A stretch of 64,000 bases of DNA from Asticcacaulis sp. MM231 (GCF_964186625.1 NZ_OZ075108.1:2865001-2929000); one strand, 5' to 3'. Shown: positions 37,022-46,196, counted from the stretch's first letter. The notes: generated from the letters alone by a model not told the origin. Numbers and translations: made by a program.

Positions 37022-38602
37022 ATGCGCCAGACCTTACTGACCCGCCGTCACGCCTTGCTGGGCGGCGTCAGCGCCCTCCTGTCCACCACCGTCGCGCACG
37101 CCGGCCCTTTGGCGTCGGCGCAAAAGCCGTTTGGCTTAGGCGTCGCCAGCGGTGATCCGTCGGCGGATGGCTTTGTCATCTGGACGCGCATCGCGCCCGA
37201 TCCGCTGGCGCCCGATGGTCTGGGCGGCCTGACCGCGCCCGCCACGGTCAAATGGTGCGTCTATCACGACGCCGCCCTGACGAAGCCGGCACTGAGCGGT
37301 GAAGTCACCACGCATCCGGATACGGCCCACAGCGTCCACGTCGAGGTCGCCGGTCTGCGTCCGGACCGCTTCTACTGGTATCGCTTCGAGGCGATGGGGG
37401 TGCAGAGCCCGGCCGGCCGCGCCCGCACCCTGCCGCTGGAAAACGCCTCGCCCGCGGCGCTCAAACTGGTCTTCGCCTCGTGCTCGCACTATGAAAAAGG
37501 CTATTTCAGCGCCTACCGTCATATGGCCGCCGAAAACCCCGATTTCGTGCTGTTCCTCGGCGATTATATCTATGAATACAGCTACAAGGACACCTCGAAA
37601 CTGGTGCGCCAGCATGAGCGCAAGGACGAGGTGACCGACCTGGCCGGTTATCGCAACCGCTACGCCCTCTATCATATGGACGCCGACCTTCAGACTTTGC
37701 ACGCCAGCACCTCCTGCCTGATGACGTGGGACGATCACGAGGTGCAGAACGACTACGGCGGCTTCCTGTCGCAATATATGAAGGACGATTCCGGCATGGT
37801 GGCGCGGCGCATGGCCGCCTATCAGGCCTATTACGAGAACATGCCGCTGCGCCGGTCGTCGCGCCTGATCGGCACGCGGCTCGATCTCTACAAGGGCTAC
37901 CGCTTCGGCGCGCTGGCCGAGATCAACATGCTGGATGGCCGGCAATATCGCTCCGCCGCCGCCTGTCCGGTCGGCGACAGCCGCCGCGGCCATGTGGTCG
38001 ATGATAGCTGCTTAGACCGGCTCGATCCGAAGCGCAGCATGCTCGGTTTCACGCAGGAGGCCTGGCTGTTCGACCGCTTCCGCAAGAGCCGCGCGACGTG
38101 GAATATCCTCGGTCAGGATCTGCTGGCCACCTCCCTGCTGCAATCGGGGAAGGACAAGGACAAGAATCCGATCGTCGGGCACTGGACCGACGGCTGGGAT
38201 GGCTATCCGGCGACGCGCGACCGCTTGATCAAGGCGATGCAGGGCACGAAGCTGAAGAATCCGGTCATGCTCGGTGGCGACATCCACTCCTACTGGGCGA
38301 CCGAACTGAAGGCCGACTTCCGCGATCCGGAAAGCCGGACGATCGCCAGCGAGTTTGTCTGCACCTCGGTGACGGCCGATATGCCGGCGTATAAGGCCTT
38401 CGCCGACATGCTGCCGCAGAATCCGCACGTGAAGTATTTCAACAGCCGCACCAACGGCTATGTCGCGGTCGAGGTGACGCCAAAGCGGCTGATGAGCCGG
38501 TTTATGGCAATTTCCGACCGCACCGATCTGAACGCGACGGTCTCCACCGAGATCGCCTTCGCGGTCGAGGCCGGAAACGCCACGGTCAATGCGATCGCTT
38601 AG
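37022..38602 (+). CDS. phoD: PhoD-type alkaline phosphatase/phosphodiesterase
   Basis: A 526-residue PhoD family metallophosphoesterase. A Tat signal (TRRHALLGGVSALLSTTVAHA) sends it to the periplasm. The N-terminal PhoD domain (FGLGVASGDPSADGFVIWTRI) is followed by the metal-binding core: FASCSHYEKGYFSAY, LFLGDYIYEYS, WDDHEVQNDYGG and MLGGDIHSYW. It releases phosphate from mono- and diesters with calcium/iron. Start ATG 37022 (GAGAG upstream) is better than a GTG four codons earlier. It overlaps the convergent cyclophilin stop by 4 bp. Confidence 0.95.
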   Translation: MRQTLLTRRHALLGGVSALLSTTVAHAGPLASAQKPFGLGVASGDPSADGFVIWTRIAPDPLAPDGLGGLTAPATVKWCVYHDAALTKPALSGEVTTHPDTAHSVHVEVAGLRPDRFYWYRFEAMGVQSPAGRARTLPLENASPAALKLVFASCSHYEKGYFSAYRHMAAENPDFVLFLGDYIYEYSYKDTSKLVRQHERKDEVTDLAGYRNRYALYHMDADLQTLHASTSCLMTWDDHEVQNDYGGFLSQYMKDDSGMVARRMAAYQAYYENMPLRRSSRLIGTRLDLYKGYRFGALAEINMLDGRQYRSAAACPVGDSRRGHVVDDSCLDRLDPKRSMLGFTQEAWLFDRFRKSRATWNILGQDLLATSLLQSGKDKDKNPIVGHWTDGWDGYPATRDRLIKAMQGTKLKNPVMLGGDIHSYWATELKADFRDPESRTIASEFVCTSVTADMPAYKAFADMLPQNPHVKYFNSRTNGYVAVEVTPKRLMSRFMAISDRTDLNATVSTEIAFAVEAGNATVNAIA

Positions 38603-39276
38603 TTGACGCGGACGGCCTTGGTGATCACCACCGGTTCGGCCAGCATCTGACCGGCCCAGCCGCCTTCACGGGTATGCTTGTCAATCCGGCCATTCAGGAT
38701 GGCGTGGACCACGTCCATGCCCTTGATGACGTGGCCGAACGCCGCATAGCCGAGCTTTTCGTTGTCGGACGCCTTGGGGCCGGCGTCGAGATAGGTGTTG
38801 TCGCCCACCATGATAGTGAATTCATTGGTGGCGGTGCCGGGTGCGAAACGCGACATCGAGATCACGCCGTCGGTATGGCTGAGGCCGGTCATCTTGGTCA
38901 ATTCATGGGCAATCGGCGGATAGGTCAGGCCTGAGGCGCCGGCCTGGACAAAGCCGGTCTTGCCGTCCTTCAGCGAACGCCAGAAGGTGGCGCCGTCGAA
39001 CTTGTGCGTATCGAGATAGTGCAGGAAGTTGGCCACGGTGATCGGCGCCTTCTTCTGCTCCAGCAAAATGACGATCTCGCCCTTGGTGGTTTGCAGGCTG
39101 ACAGTTACCGTATCCGGCAAGGGCGGCGGCGGGGCGGGTGCTGCCACAGGCGCGGGCTTGGCCTCGGTCTTTTTCGGCGCAGGCTTGGAGCAGGCCGCCA
39201 AAGTGCCAGCAAGGGCGCTAAGCGCGAAAGCCGCACCGGTCGCCAAAAATCCACGTTTGTTATGATCCACCGTCAC
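38599..39276 (-). CDS. Cyclophilin-type peptidyl-prolyl isomerase lipoprotein
   Basis: A 225-residue protein with a signal peptide and lipobox (ALAGTLAAC, Cys29), a Lys/Ala/Pro-rich linker, and a cyclophilin domain from about residue 55 (TKGEIVILLEQKKAPITVANFLHYLD, FDGATFWRSLKDG, FTIMVGDNTYLDAG, AFGHVIKGMDVVHAIL). It assists folding of exported proteins. The usual catalytic Arg of FHR is replaced by WRS, so activity may be reduced. Convergent with phoD, stops overlapping. Confidence 0.9.
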   Translation of the reverse strand: MTVDHNKRGFLATGAAFALSALAGTLAACSKPAPKKTEAKPAPVAAPAPPPPLPDTVTVSLQTTKGEIVILLEQKKAPITVANFLHYLDTHKFDGATFWRSLKDGKTGFVQAGASGLTYPPIAHELTKMTGLSHTDGVISMSRFAPGTATNEFTIMVGDNTYLDAGPKASDNEKLGYAAFGHVIKGMDVVHAILNGRIDKHTREGGWAGQMLAEPVVITKAVRVN

Positions 39277-39327
39277 ACTCCTTGTACGCTGCGCCGAAGT
39301 ATCGAAATTTCAGCCGCTTTGGCAAGC

Positions 39328-40758
39328 CTATTTAGAGGTGGTTTCGCGCCCCATGTGACGATCAGCCCATTGAATGAAGCTCGCCATGTTCGGCGTATCG
39401 GTATGTCCGCCGACATGCTGCCGCCAGGCGAGTTGGCCATCCATCAGTTCGGTCAGGGGTGGTGGCATCTGTGCCGTGCGATAGTCATTGCCGACACCCA
39501 GGTCCTTGGCGCCGAGCAGCTTCCAAGCCGAACCGGCCGCCACCGTCGCCATATAGCTGCCCTGCTGATCGAGCCATTTGGCATCGCCTTCCTTGGGGAT
39601 ACCATAGGAGATAAAGATCAGGCGCGGCGCGGCAAGGGCGATCAGTTGATGCGCATCCACCGGCAGGTCGCCGGCGTTTTTCGGGCCGCCATACTTCAGG
39701 AAGTTGCCGGCCATCCAGTGATACTCCCCCTCGCCGGTCAGGTTCTCGACCGCCTCGCCGAAATTACGGCGGTGCGGTTTGGCCCCGCCTTCGCCGGATG
39801 ATCCGATCAGACCCATGTAAAAGCGCTGATCGAACGCCATGGTGACCAGCGCCGCCTTGCCGTAACGCGACACGCCCTCAATACCGACATGGTTTTTATC
39901 CACATCAGGGCGGGTCGAGAGATAATCAAGGGCGCGGCTGGCGCCCCATGCCCAGGCTCTGAGGGCGCCCCAATCCTCGGGCTTGCGCGGCTGGCCCTGA
40001 TTGGTCAGGCCGATGATGCCCCGGGTAAGGCCTGCACCATTATCCGCCTGGAAGCTGCCCGGGTTGATGAGTAGGACGCCCCAGCCATCGCCGAGCAGGT
40101 GCTGCAGGCGTTCCAGCATGCCGGCCCGCGCGGCGGCCTGAAAGGGCGCCATGCGCGGATCGACATTGGCCGGTTCCGGTTCGGGCTTGAGTGGCGCGGG
40201 GAAACGGATCGGCGACCAGTCGAACATGATCAGTACCGGCGCCGGCGTCTTGCTGGCGGCGGGCATGATCAGCATGGCGTCGATATCGGAAGTGATATCG
40301 GGAGCCGCACTGTTATCGGCATGACCGGTCAGGTGCGTGGCCACGATCGCCATGCCCTCCAGGGTTTCGGCTTCACTGGCCTTGATGCGCCACGTCACGG
40401 CCGGCACATGGGCGGGTACACGGCCATAGACCTCGCGCTCAAAGGCCGCGACGATCTCCGGCCGGCGCTGCTGCCACCACTGATCGGGGCTAGTGACCGG
40501 CTGACCGTTGTCGCGCGTCAGGATATCGGGCCAGTCGGGGTAAGGATTGGCCCTGGCCTCATCGTAATTGGCATGGTCTGGGGCGTTTTCATCGCCATTG
40601 GCGCCCGGCCGCAAGGTCTCGATGTGGAGCTGGTCCATCATGTTGCGGTGGTCCTGCGCGGTGGTAAAGGTCACCGGCTCGGCCATGACCTGCGCCGGGG
40701 CGCAAAGCGGTAGCGCTAACATGGACAGGGCCAGAACGGCCCGCAAAACTGGTGTCAT
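39328..40758 (-). CDS. CE15-type glucuronoyl esterase
   Basis: A 476-residue exported alpha/beta-hydrolase with a signal peptide ending near VMA. The family motif GVSRYGK carries the nucleophile Ser297; IGSSGEGGAKPHRRNFGE follows and HVGGHTDTPN near the end supplies the candidate catalytic His. N-terminal features (VTSPDQWWQQRRPEIVAAFEREVYGR) are typical of bacterial CE15, which cut ester links between lignin and glucuronoxylan. Its transcript terminates beyond 39328; the nearest upstream neighbour is an insertion-sequence block. Confidence 0.88.
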   Translation of the reverse strand: MTPVLRAVLALSMLALPLCAPAQVMAEPVTFTTAQDHRNMMDQLHIETLRPGANGDENAPDHANYDEARANPYPDWPDILTRDNGQPVTSPDQWWQQRRPEIVAAFEREVYGRVPAHVPAVTWRIKASEAETLEGMAIVATHLTGHADNSAAPDITSDIDAMLIMPAASKTPAPVLIMFDWSPIRFPAPLKPEPEPANVDPRMAPFQAAARAGMLERLQHLLGDGWGVLLINPGSFQADNGAGLTRGIIGLTNQGQPRKPEDWGALRAWAWGASRALDYLSTRPDVDKNHVGIEGVSRYGKAALVTMAFDQRFYMGLIGSSGEGGAKPHRRNFGEAVENLTGEGEYHWMAGNFLKYGGPKNAGDLPVDAHQLIALAAPRLIFISYGIPKEGDAKWLDQQGSYMATVAAGSAWKLLGAKDLGVGNDYRTAQMPPPLTELMDGQLAWRQHVGGHTDTPNMASFIQWADRHMGRETTSK

Positions 40759-40833
40759 GACATCTCTCCCATGCCGCGCTCATGCGGGCGGCTTGGTGCT
40801 ACTGTCCCATGTAATCGGCCGGACGGAAAGATC

Positions 40834-40864
40834 AAAAAAAGCGGAAGATGCACGCACCTTCCAC
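40834..40864 (-). terminator. Orphaned intrinsic terminator, probably of the 43464-44297 gene
   Basis: On minus, GTGGAAG/CTTCCGC stem and T7. It now follows the IS pair. Before the insertions it would have lain about 27 bp past the stop of the glycine-zipper gene. Confidence 0.65.
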
Positions 40865-40884
40865 CTTCAAGACTTTTACGCTAG

Positions 40885-42316
40885 CACTACTTTGGCATAT
40901 TATTCTTGGCGGGCTCGGCGAGGCGTTTGTCACAGTGGGGACAGCGCCTTGGTGGCGGTCGCATGAAGAGGTCGAGAATGGCCTGGCGGATGGCGGGCAT
41001 TGTCGGCTGAGGCGGTGGCCCCCCGACTTTTTTTTTTCGTCCCGCTGCTTTGAGGCGGCGGGATTGGAGAAATGCAAAAGCGATCATCGCCATTAGACAA
41101 TGTCGGTGCAAACCGGTCCATGACCTGCCTTCGAAGTGATCAAGCCCAAGCTCTTCCTTGAGTTGCTGATGTGCCTGTTCGCAGATCCACCTTGCCTTGA
41201 TAGCCGCGGCTAGCATCTTGAGGGGGGCGTCGGCAGGCAGGTTTGACAGGTAGTATTTCTGTTCTCCGGTTGAACGCCTTTCCCCGACCAGCCAGACCTC
41301 CTCCTCGCCAGGCATGGCTTGGACACGACCGTCGCTCATACGATGCCTGTGGCCATCTGCGACCCGAACGCGGCAAGCGGCAAACTGGCAGTTCAGCTTG
41401 CCTTTGGTTCCGCGCCGCCAACTTACTTTCTTCCATTTCCCATCAGCCAACATCTTTTCGGCAGAGACAGCAACATCGTCAGGGACATGGTATTTGCGCC
41501 GCCTTCCGGTTGCCGCTTCCGGGAAGATTAGGCCGACGTCTGCCTGATACACATTCTGACGCCGTGATATGCCGACGGCCCACAACAGGTCGCGCTTGCT
41601 CAGGGCCTCGCGGAACGGCCCGCTTGACCCATAGCCAGCATCGGCCAGCACGCACCCGAACCGGGCCCCAGAGGCTATAACACGATCAATTTCCTCAATG
41701 GCGATCTCCGGCTTTGTCAGGGCAACCTGGCATTCTTGCGGGACCCGAGCCCGGTTCATCCGCGCGACATCATTCGTCCAACTCTCGGGCAAGAACAGGC
41801 GCAGGCCCACCATCACAGGCACTTCGCGCGATGCCAGCGTCACCGAAACAAGCGACTGGCAGTTGGACGTCTTGCCAAGCGAGGAAGCATATTGCGCCGC
41901 CACGCCAACCGAATGGCTGCCCTTTTTCGGCAGCGCCGTGTCATCGATGACAAGATAACCGGCATCATCCCCCACCAGACGGTCGGCCTCCTTCAGGAGA
42001 ACGGCTTCAAGCGGTCCACTTTCCCAAACGCCGTCAGAGACAAAATGATGGAGTTGGTCATAGCCAAACTCGCCATCGCGGGCGGCCATCGGCTGGACAC
42101 TCTTGCGGTCACCCGGGCCAATCAGGCCTGCAATATAGGCAGGGCACAGCCGCATCCGGGTCTTATGCCGCAAGGCCACCAGGAAGGGCGTCAACCAATC
42201 TTCCAAATCTACGCGCCAATGTTCCGACATCGCCAGTCTCCTTAAAGCTGGCTCTCTATGAATCACGCAATGTCAGCCGGGGGAATCCTCAAAATTCATT
42301 TTCTGCCAAAGTAGTG
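40885..42316 (-). mobile_element. IS701-family insertion sequence
   Basis: A complete 1432-bp element with 13-bp perfect terminal inverted repeats CACTACTTTGGCA/TGCCAAAGTAGTG, flanked by direct repeats CTAG (40881-40884 and 42317-42320), matching the YTAR 4-bp duplication known for IS701. It carries one transposase gene. It inserted exactly at the left end of an IS630-like element, and the target duplication is intact, so the event looks recent. Confidence 0.9.
40887..42230 (-). CDS. IS701 family transposase
   Basis: A 447-residue DDE transposase of the IS701/DDE_5 superfamily: GPGDRKSVQPMAAR near the N-terminus, YLVIDDTALPKKGSHSVGVA (first Asp), FGCVLADAGYGSSGPFREAL (second Asp) and RWICEQAHQQLKEELGLDHFEGRSW (Glu). 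The reading frame is intact. Start ATG 42230 chosen because family proteins begin near MSEHW; 12 codons are open upstream. The stop codon lies inside the terminal inverted repeat. Confidence 0.93.
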   Translation of the reverse strand: MSEHWRVDLEDWLTPFLVALRHKTRMRLCPAYIAGLIGPGDRKSVQPMAARDGEFGYDQLHHFVSDGVWESGPLEAVLLKEADRLVGDDAGYLVIDDTALPKKGSHSVGVAAQYASSLGKTSNCQSLVSVTLASREVPVMVGLRLFLPESWTNDVARMNRARVPQECQVALTKPEIAIEEIDRVIASGARFGCVLADAGYGSSGPFREALSKRDLLWAVGISRRQNVYQADVGLIFPEAATGRRRKYHVPDDVAVSAEKMLADGKWKKVSWRRGTKGKLNCQFAACRVRVADGHRHRMSDGRVQAMPGEEEVWLVGERRSTGEQKYYLSNLPADAPLKMLAAAIKARWICEQAHQQLKEELGLDHFEGRSWTGLHRHCLMAMIAFAFLQSRRLKAAGRKKKVGGPPPQPTMPAIRQAILDLFMRPPPRRCPHCDKRLAEPAKNNMPK

Positions 42317-43396
42317 CTAGTGTTGTGACTCTAACGCCTGTCGCCCCCTGGCGACCTTTTCAAGAATGTCTGTAGCGGATTTGGTCCAAACGAAGGGCTT
42401 TGGATCGGCGTTGTGATGATCGAGATAGTCTTGAATTGCGCCTTCGAGTTCGGCGACACTCTTGAACACGCCGCAGCGGATGCGATCGCCTGTTATCAAG
42501 CCGAAAAAGCGTTCGACCTGATTGAGCCAGGACGCCGAAGTGGGGGTGAAATGCATGTGGAAGCGAGGATGTTTGGCCAGCCATGCTTTGACCGCCGGAT
42601 GCTTATGGGTGGCATAGTTGTCGGCGATCAGGTGCAGGTCGAAGCCCTTGGGCGTGCTGCGGTCGATGAGTCGAAGGAATTTGAGCCATTCCTGGTGCCG
42701 ATGACGTTTCATGCATTCGCCGATCACCCTGCCGGTGGCGACATCGAGGGCGGCGAACAGTGTCGTCGTGCCATGCCGCTTATAGTCGTGGGTCATCGTT
42801 CCCGCCCGCCCCTTCTTCATTGGCAGGCCCGGTTGGGTGCGGTCCAGCGCCTGGATCTGTGACTTCTCATCGACCGAGAACACCAGTGCCCGGTCCGGCG
42901 GATCAAGATAGAGACCGACGACGTCCGTCACCTTCTCGACGAACTGCTTGTCGTTCGACAGTTTGAACGTCTTGGTCAAATGGGGCTTGAGCCCATGCGC
43001 GCTCCAAATGCGCTGTACGCTGGTGTGGCTCAGACCCACCGCCTTGGCAAGCGTGCGCGCGCTCCATTGCGTGGCAGCCGGTGGCTTCTGTCGCAGCGTC
43101 ATCTCGACCACACGCGCAATGACTTCGGCGCTCAACGGCGTCTTACGGCCAGGCCGGGTCGCGTCGCGCCCAAGCCCATCGACACCCTGCTCAAGATAAC
43201 GATCGCGCCAGCGGTAGGCCGTCTTCTTGGTCTTGCCCAGCGTCCGCACAATCGACGCCAAACTCGCCGCGTCCGCCCACATCAGCACGATCCGCGCACG
43301 CCAAACAAGCTTCTGCGGCGTGTTCCGGTCCGCCACCCAACCTTCCAACCGCACCCGAGCCTCAGGCGACAGCAACAGCCTTTTGTCCATGTCCAT
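42317..43396 (-). CDS. IS630 family transposase
   Basis: A DDE transposase of 359 residues, intact. N-terminal HTH (LASIVRTLGKTKKTAYRWRDRYLEQGVDGL), a second HTH-like segment, then VFSVDEKSQIQALDRTQPG (first Asp), LIADNYATHKHPAVKAWL (second Asp) and ASWLNQVERFFGLIT (Glu). Start ATG 43396; ATG 43390 is equally possible. The stop TAG is made from the flanking TA plus the next host base, so it lies outside the element; the IS701 duplication preserved it. Confidence 0.93.
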   Translation of the reverse strand: MDMDKRLLLSPEARVRLEGWVADRNTPQKLVWRARIVLMWADAASLASIVRTLGKTKKTAYRWRDRYLEQGVDGLGRDATRPGRKTPLSAEVIARVVEMTLRQKPPAATQWSARTLAKAVGLSHTSVQRIWSAHGLKPHLTKTFKLSNDKQFVEKVTDVVGLYLDPPDRALVFSVDEKSQIQALDRTQPGLPMKKGRAGTMTHDYKRHGTTTLFAALDVATGRVIGECMKRHRHQEWLKFLRLIDRSTPKGFDLHLIADNYATHKHPAVKAWLAKHPRFHMHFTPTSASWLNQVERFFGLITGDRIRCGVFKSVAELEGAIQDYLDHHNADPKPFVWTKSATDILEKVARGRQALESQH

Positions 43397-43455
43397 CGAC
43401 ACAAACTCGCATATTTGCAAGATCAAGGGAATCCATCCGTTGATTCCGCAACACT
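42320..43455 (-). mobile_element. IS630-family insertion sequence
   Basis: A 1136-bp element with ends GTGTTGTGACTC and (right end, inverted) GTGTTGCGGAAT, flanked by TA dinucleotides (42318-42319, 43456-43457), the known IS630 target duplication. The IS701 element entered at the CTAG formed by its left TA junction. Its original target lay 7 bp past the stop of the glycine-zipper gene. Confidence 0.85.
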
Positions 43456-43463
43456 AGCTAAAC

Positions 43464-44297
43464 TCAGTAGCCGGAGTTCGAGCTGTAGCTTGTGCTCGAA
43501 TAGCCTGACAATTCCTCGTGCCACGCGCCGTCACGATCGCGCCAGCCATAGGCGACGACCTGGCCGACGTGCCAGCGGCCCTGATCGTCCTGCCAGCCAA
43601 CCGCACGCGGACGGCCGTTGTGCCATTGGCCCTGCTCGTCACGCCAGCCTTCATCGGCGCTACGAGGACGCTCAGCGCCATAGCCATCATTGTAGGGCGT
43701 GCCATCGCTATAGGTCGAGGACGACGAATAGGTGGAGGAACTATAGCCGGTGCCCGACGACGTGCTGTTGTCGCTGTAATGATGATAGGGCTGCGGACTT
43801 GCGTACGGCGTGCTGTTGTACGGCTTCGACTGATAGTCGCTATTGTCCGTATATGGCGCCGTGGAATTGCTGCTGTATTGGGGGGGATCATAATAGACGT
43901 TATCGTAATATCCGGTCTGCGGGCGATCGCGGAAATAGATGACGTCATAGCCCTCCGGCGCAGGGGGCGGCGAATAGTAACGGCCCTGACGATAGGCGTA
44001 ATAGCTGCCATTATAGCACTTCACCGATGACTTGCCGACCTGATTGCCGATCACGCCGCCGAGCACCGCGCCGCCGACCGTGCCGAGGCCGCGTTCATTC
44101 TTGGAAATCTGGCTACCGGCCAGACCACCGACCACGGCGCCGATCACCGCGCCATTGGTGCCGGCATTGCTCTTGCGGGTATAACAATAACCGTCATAAG
44201 CCTTACTGTCATACTGCGCGTAGGCCGCGACCGGCATGAGCGTGACGGCGGCAAGCGCCAGCAGCGAAGGGGCGGCGAATTTCCTCAGATAGGTCAT
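43464..44297 (-). CDS. Glycine-zipper 2TM-type exported protein with WRDxxGxWH repeats
   Basis: A 277-residue secreted or outer-membrane protein, signal peptide about 1-27 (YAQ). Residues 45-90 form two glycine-zipper helices (GAVIGAVVGGLAGSQIS, GGAVLGGVIGNQVG). A long Tyr/Ser/Pro-rich low-complexity middle follows, then three related units GWRDEQGQWHNG, GWQDDQGRWHVG and GWRDRDGAWHEE. The C-terminus is again Ser/Tyr-rich. Envelope role inferred. Its terminator was separated by the IS pair inserted just past the stop. Confidence 0.8.
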   Translation of the reverse strand: MTYLRKFAAPSLLALAAVTLMPVAAYAQYDSKAYDGYCYTRKSNAGTNGAVIGAVVGGLAGSQISKNERGLGTVGGAVLGGVIGNQVGKSSVKCYNGSYYAYRQGRYYSPPPAPEGYDVIYFRDRPQTGYYDNVYYDPPQYSSNSTAPYTDNSDYQSKPYNSTPYASPQPYHHYSDNSTSSGTGYSSSTYSSSSTYSDGTPYNDGYGAERPRSADEGWRDEQGQWHNGRPRAVGWQDDQGRWHVGQVVAYGWRDRDGAWHEELSGYSSTSYSSNSGY

Positions 44298-44478
44298 GGT
44301 TTGCGTCTCCTCATGAGCGCGTTGAGTTCTGCATCTTAGATGCGCTTAAGGATATAAGAATGCAATAAGGGCGGATTTATGGACGCGTATCCTTAACGGG
44401 TAAGGGATTTTATCTTGGGGCGGCTCATCGCCTTTGACGGCTTGGTTTTAGCGCCAAAGCGTTTAGGCTGATTGCACC

Positions 44479-44976
44479 GTGAGTCACACGCGCCGCCTGA
44501 CTGTAGATGAAATCAACGCCCTGCCCGCCGGACTGGCGGCGGTGATCCCGCTCGACAGGGTGCGGCTGGTGAGCCGTCATCACTGGGTGTCCTGGCTGGC
44601 GCAACTGATCGGACGCGGCACACAGATCGTGGTACGCGGACGCAAGGTGTTCTGGCCACGCCTTCTGCCCGATGTCAGCGCACACCCGCTGGCCATGAGC
44701 CTGCTGGCGCATGAACTGGTCCATGTCTGGCAGTATGAAAACGGCCTGACCCTGTGGCGCTATATCTTGCGCGAACGCGGACAGTATCATTACTGCATCG
44801 ATGGCCGCGCCTATACGGATTATGGCTACGAACAACAGGCCGCCATGGTCGAGGACTGGATGCGCCTGCGCGCGGGTTTAAAGCCGCGCTATGGCGACGG
44901 GGTTGATATCCAAGGGCTGGAGGCGTTAGTGCCTTTTGTGAAGCAAGAAACCCCACCACCATCTGGCTACGCTTGA
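44479..44976 (+). CDS. Small HExxH protein (Vgr-related type)
   Basis: A 165-residue protein with HELVH at 78-82 in LLAHELVHVWQYENG, a gluzincin-like zinc motif, preceded by GTQIVVRGRKVFWP. It resembles short proteins annotated as Vgr-related or DUF4157-like in Caulobacterales; enzymatic activity is unproven. Start is GTG 44479 with a weak ribosome site. The last 12 codons or so are formed by a family A repeat, so the natural C-terminus has been replaced or extended by repeat DNA. Confidence 0.7.
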   Translation: MSHTRRLTVDEINALPAGLAAVIPLDRVRLVSRHHWVSWLAQLIGRGTQIVVRGRKVFWPRLLPDVSAHPLAMSLLAHELVHVWQYENGLTLWRYILRERGQYHYCIDGRAYTDYGYEQQAAMVEDWMRLRAGLKPRYGDGVDIQGLEALVPFVKQETPPPSGYA

Positions 44977-45014
44977 TGGTCCCCCTCCCCGACAAATCGG
45001 GGAGGTATAAGAGG
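44942..45014 (-). repeat. Palindromic intergenic repeat, family A, copy 6 (inverted)
   Basis: On minus: TTATACCTCCCCGATTTG, GGGGAGGGGGACC and GGTGGTGGGGTTTCTTGC. It overlaps the last codons of the HExxH gene and ends just before the nnrD start. Confidence 0.8.
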
Positions 45015-45019
45015 ATAGC

Positions 45020-45835
45020 ATGGACAATACCCCCGACCTTTGGCTCAAGGCCCTGCCCGCCCTGAAAAGCGACGGCAGCAAATATGATCGCGGCCATTGC
45101 GTCGTGCTGGGTGGACCGGTGGCCTCAACCGGCGCCGCCAGGCTTTCCGCACGGGCGGCCCTTCGCATCGGTGCCGGACTTGTGTCGGTGGCGTGCGATC
45201 CGTCGAGCCTGATCGTCTACGCCACGGCGCTACAAGCGGTGATGACCAAGCCAGTGAAGGACGAAGCCGCCTTTGCCGAACTCATGGCTGACCGGCGCAT
45301 AACGGCCGTCCTTCTGGGACCTGCGGCAGGTATCACTGCCCGCACCAGGGCGTTTGTGCTGACGGCCTTGCGGGCCGGAAAAACCTGCGTGCTCGATGCC
45401 GACGCCCTCACCGTCTTTCAGGATCAGCCCACCGAACTTTTCGACGCGATCCGCTCGCCGGTTCTGCTCACGCCGCATGCGGGCGAATTCTCGCGCCTGT
45501 TCGGCAAGGTCACAGACCGCGAAAGCGATGCACTCAGAGCGGCGCAACAGAGCGGCGCTGTGGTGCTGCTGAAAGGCGCCGATACGGTCATCGCCGCGCC
45601 GGATGGCCGCATCCTTATCAACCGTGCCGCGCCGCCAACCCTGGCCACAGCCGGTTCGGGCGATGTGCTGGCGGGTTTCACCGGCGGCCTGATGGCGCAG
45701 GGCATGGACGTGTTCAATGCCGCGTGCGCGGCGGCCTGGATTCACGCCGAAGCGGCGCGGATTTTCGGTCCCGGCCTGATTTCGGAAGATCTCAGCGAGG
45801 CTGTACCACAAGTTTTGCGTCATCTCGGACGCTGA
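45020..45835 (+). CDS. nnrD: ADP-dependent NAD(P)H-hydrate dehydratase
   Basis: A 271-residue ribokinase-like YjeF C-terminal (CARKD) domain: YDRGHCVVLGGPVASTGAARLSARAALRIGAGLV, LDADALTVF, LTPHAGEFSRL, VVLLKGADTVIA and the nucleotide motif TAGSGDVLAGFTGGL. It repairs hydrated NAD(P)H. The usual N-terminal epimerase domain (NnrE) is absent, so that function must come from another gene or be missing. The 3' end overlaps the convergent membrane-protein gene by 44 bp. Confidence 0.92.
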   Translation: MDNTPDLWLKALPALKSDGSKYDRGHCVVLGGPVASTGAARLSARAALRIGAGLVSVACDPSSLIVYATALQAVMTKPVKDEAAFAELMADRRITAVLLGPAAGITARTRAFVLTALRAGKTCVLDADALTVFQDQPTELFDAIRSPVLLTPHAGEFSRLFGKVTDRESDALRAAQQSGAVVLLKGADTVIAAPDGRILINRAAPPTLATAGSGDVLAGFTGGLMAQGMDVFNAACAAAWIHAEAARIFGPGLISEDLSEAVPQVLRHLGR

Positions 45836-46196
45836 ACCGCCCCACGCTTAGGAAGGCGCAGCAAATGGCGCTTTCCAGCCCGATGGCGGCGAAAATACCA
45901 TTGCCGGCGTGATGGCTGATGCGTTCATAAAGGCCCAGCACAATTAGCGACGCACAGGCGGCGATGATGCCCTTGCCCAGCGCCTGTTGTGTTTCGCGCG
46001 AGCGCAGATGTCGCAGCCCGAACAGGATCACGCCCAGCGCCAAAAACAGGCAGGCCATGCGTCGCGACTCCAGCGTGCCGACTTCGAGATAGGCGACATG
46101 CCAGTTCGCCAGGATCCAGTCCGGCAGGACAAACCAAACCACCGCCAGGACCAGGCAAAGGGCGGCCGTCAGGATCGAGAGGGCTTTGAAAGGCAT
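45792..46196 (-). CDS. Four-helix membrane protein, unknown function
   Basis: A 134-residue protein with four predicted helices (about 5-25, 45-62, 75-92, 100-118) and a short polar C-terminus; RRMACLFLALGVILFGLRHL stands out. It recalls DUF4345-like small membrane proteins, but I cannot assign it firmly. Convergent 44-bp overlap with nnrD. Confidence 0.6.
   Translation of the reverse strand: MPFKALSILTAALCLVLAVVWFVLPDWILANWHVAYLEVGTLESRRMACLFLALGVILFGLRHLRSRETQQALGKGIIAACASLIVLGLYERISHHAGNGIFAAIGLESAICCAFLSVGRFSVRDDAKLVVQPR

Noticed and set aside
43700..43960. Short tandem-looking repeats resembling a CRISPR or satellite
   Set aside because: They are codons of the Ser/Tyr/Thr-rich segment of the glycine-zipper protein; no regular repeat-spacer pattern. 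No CRISPR array was seen anywhere in the window.
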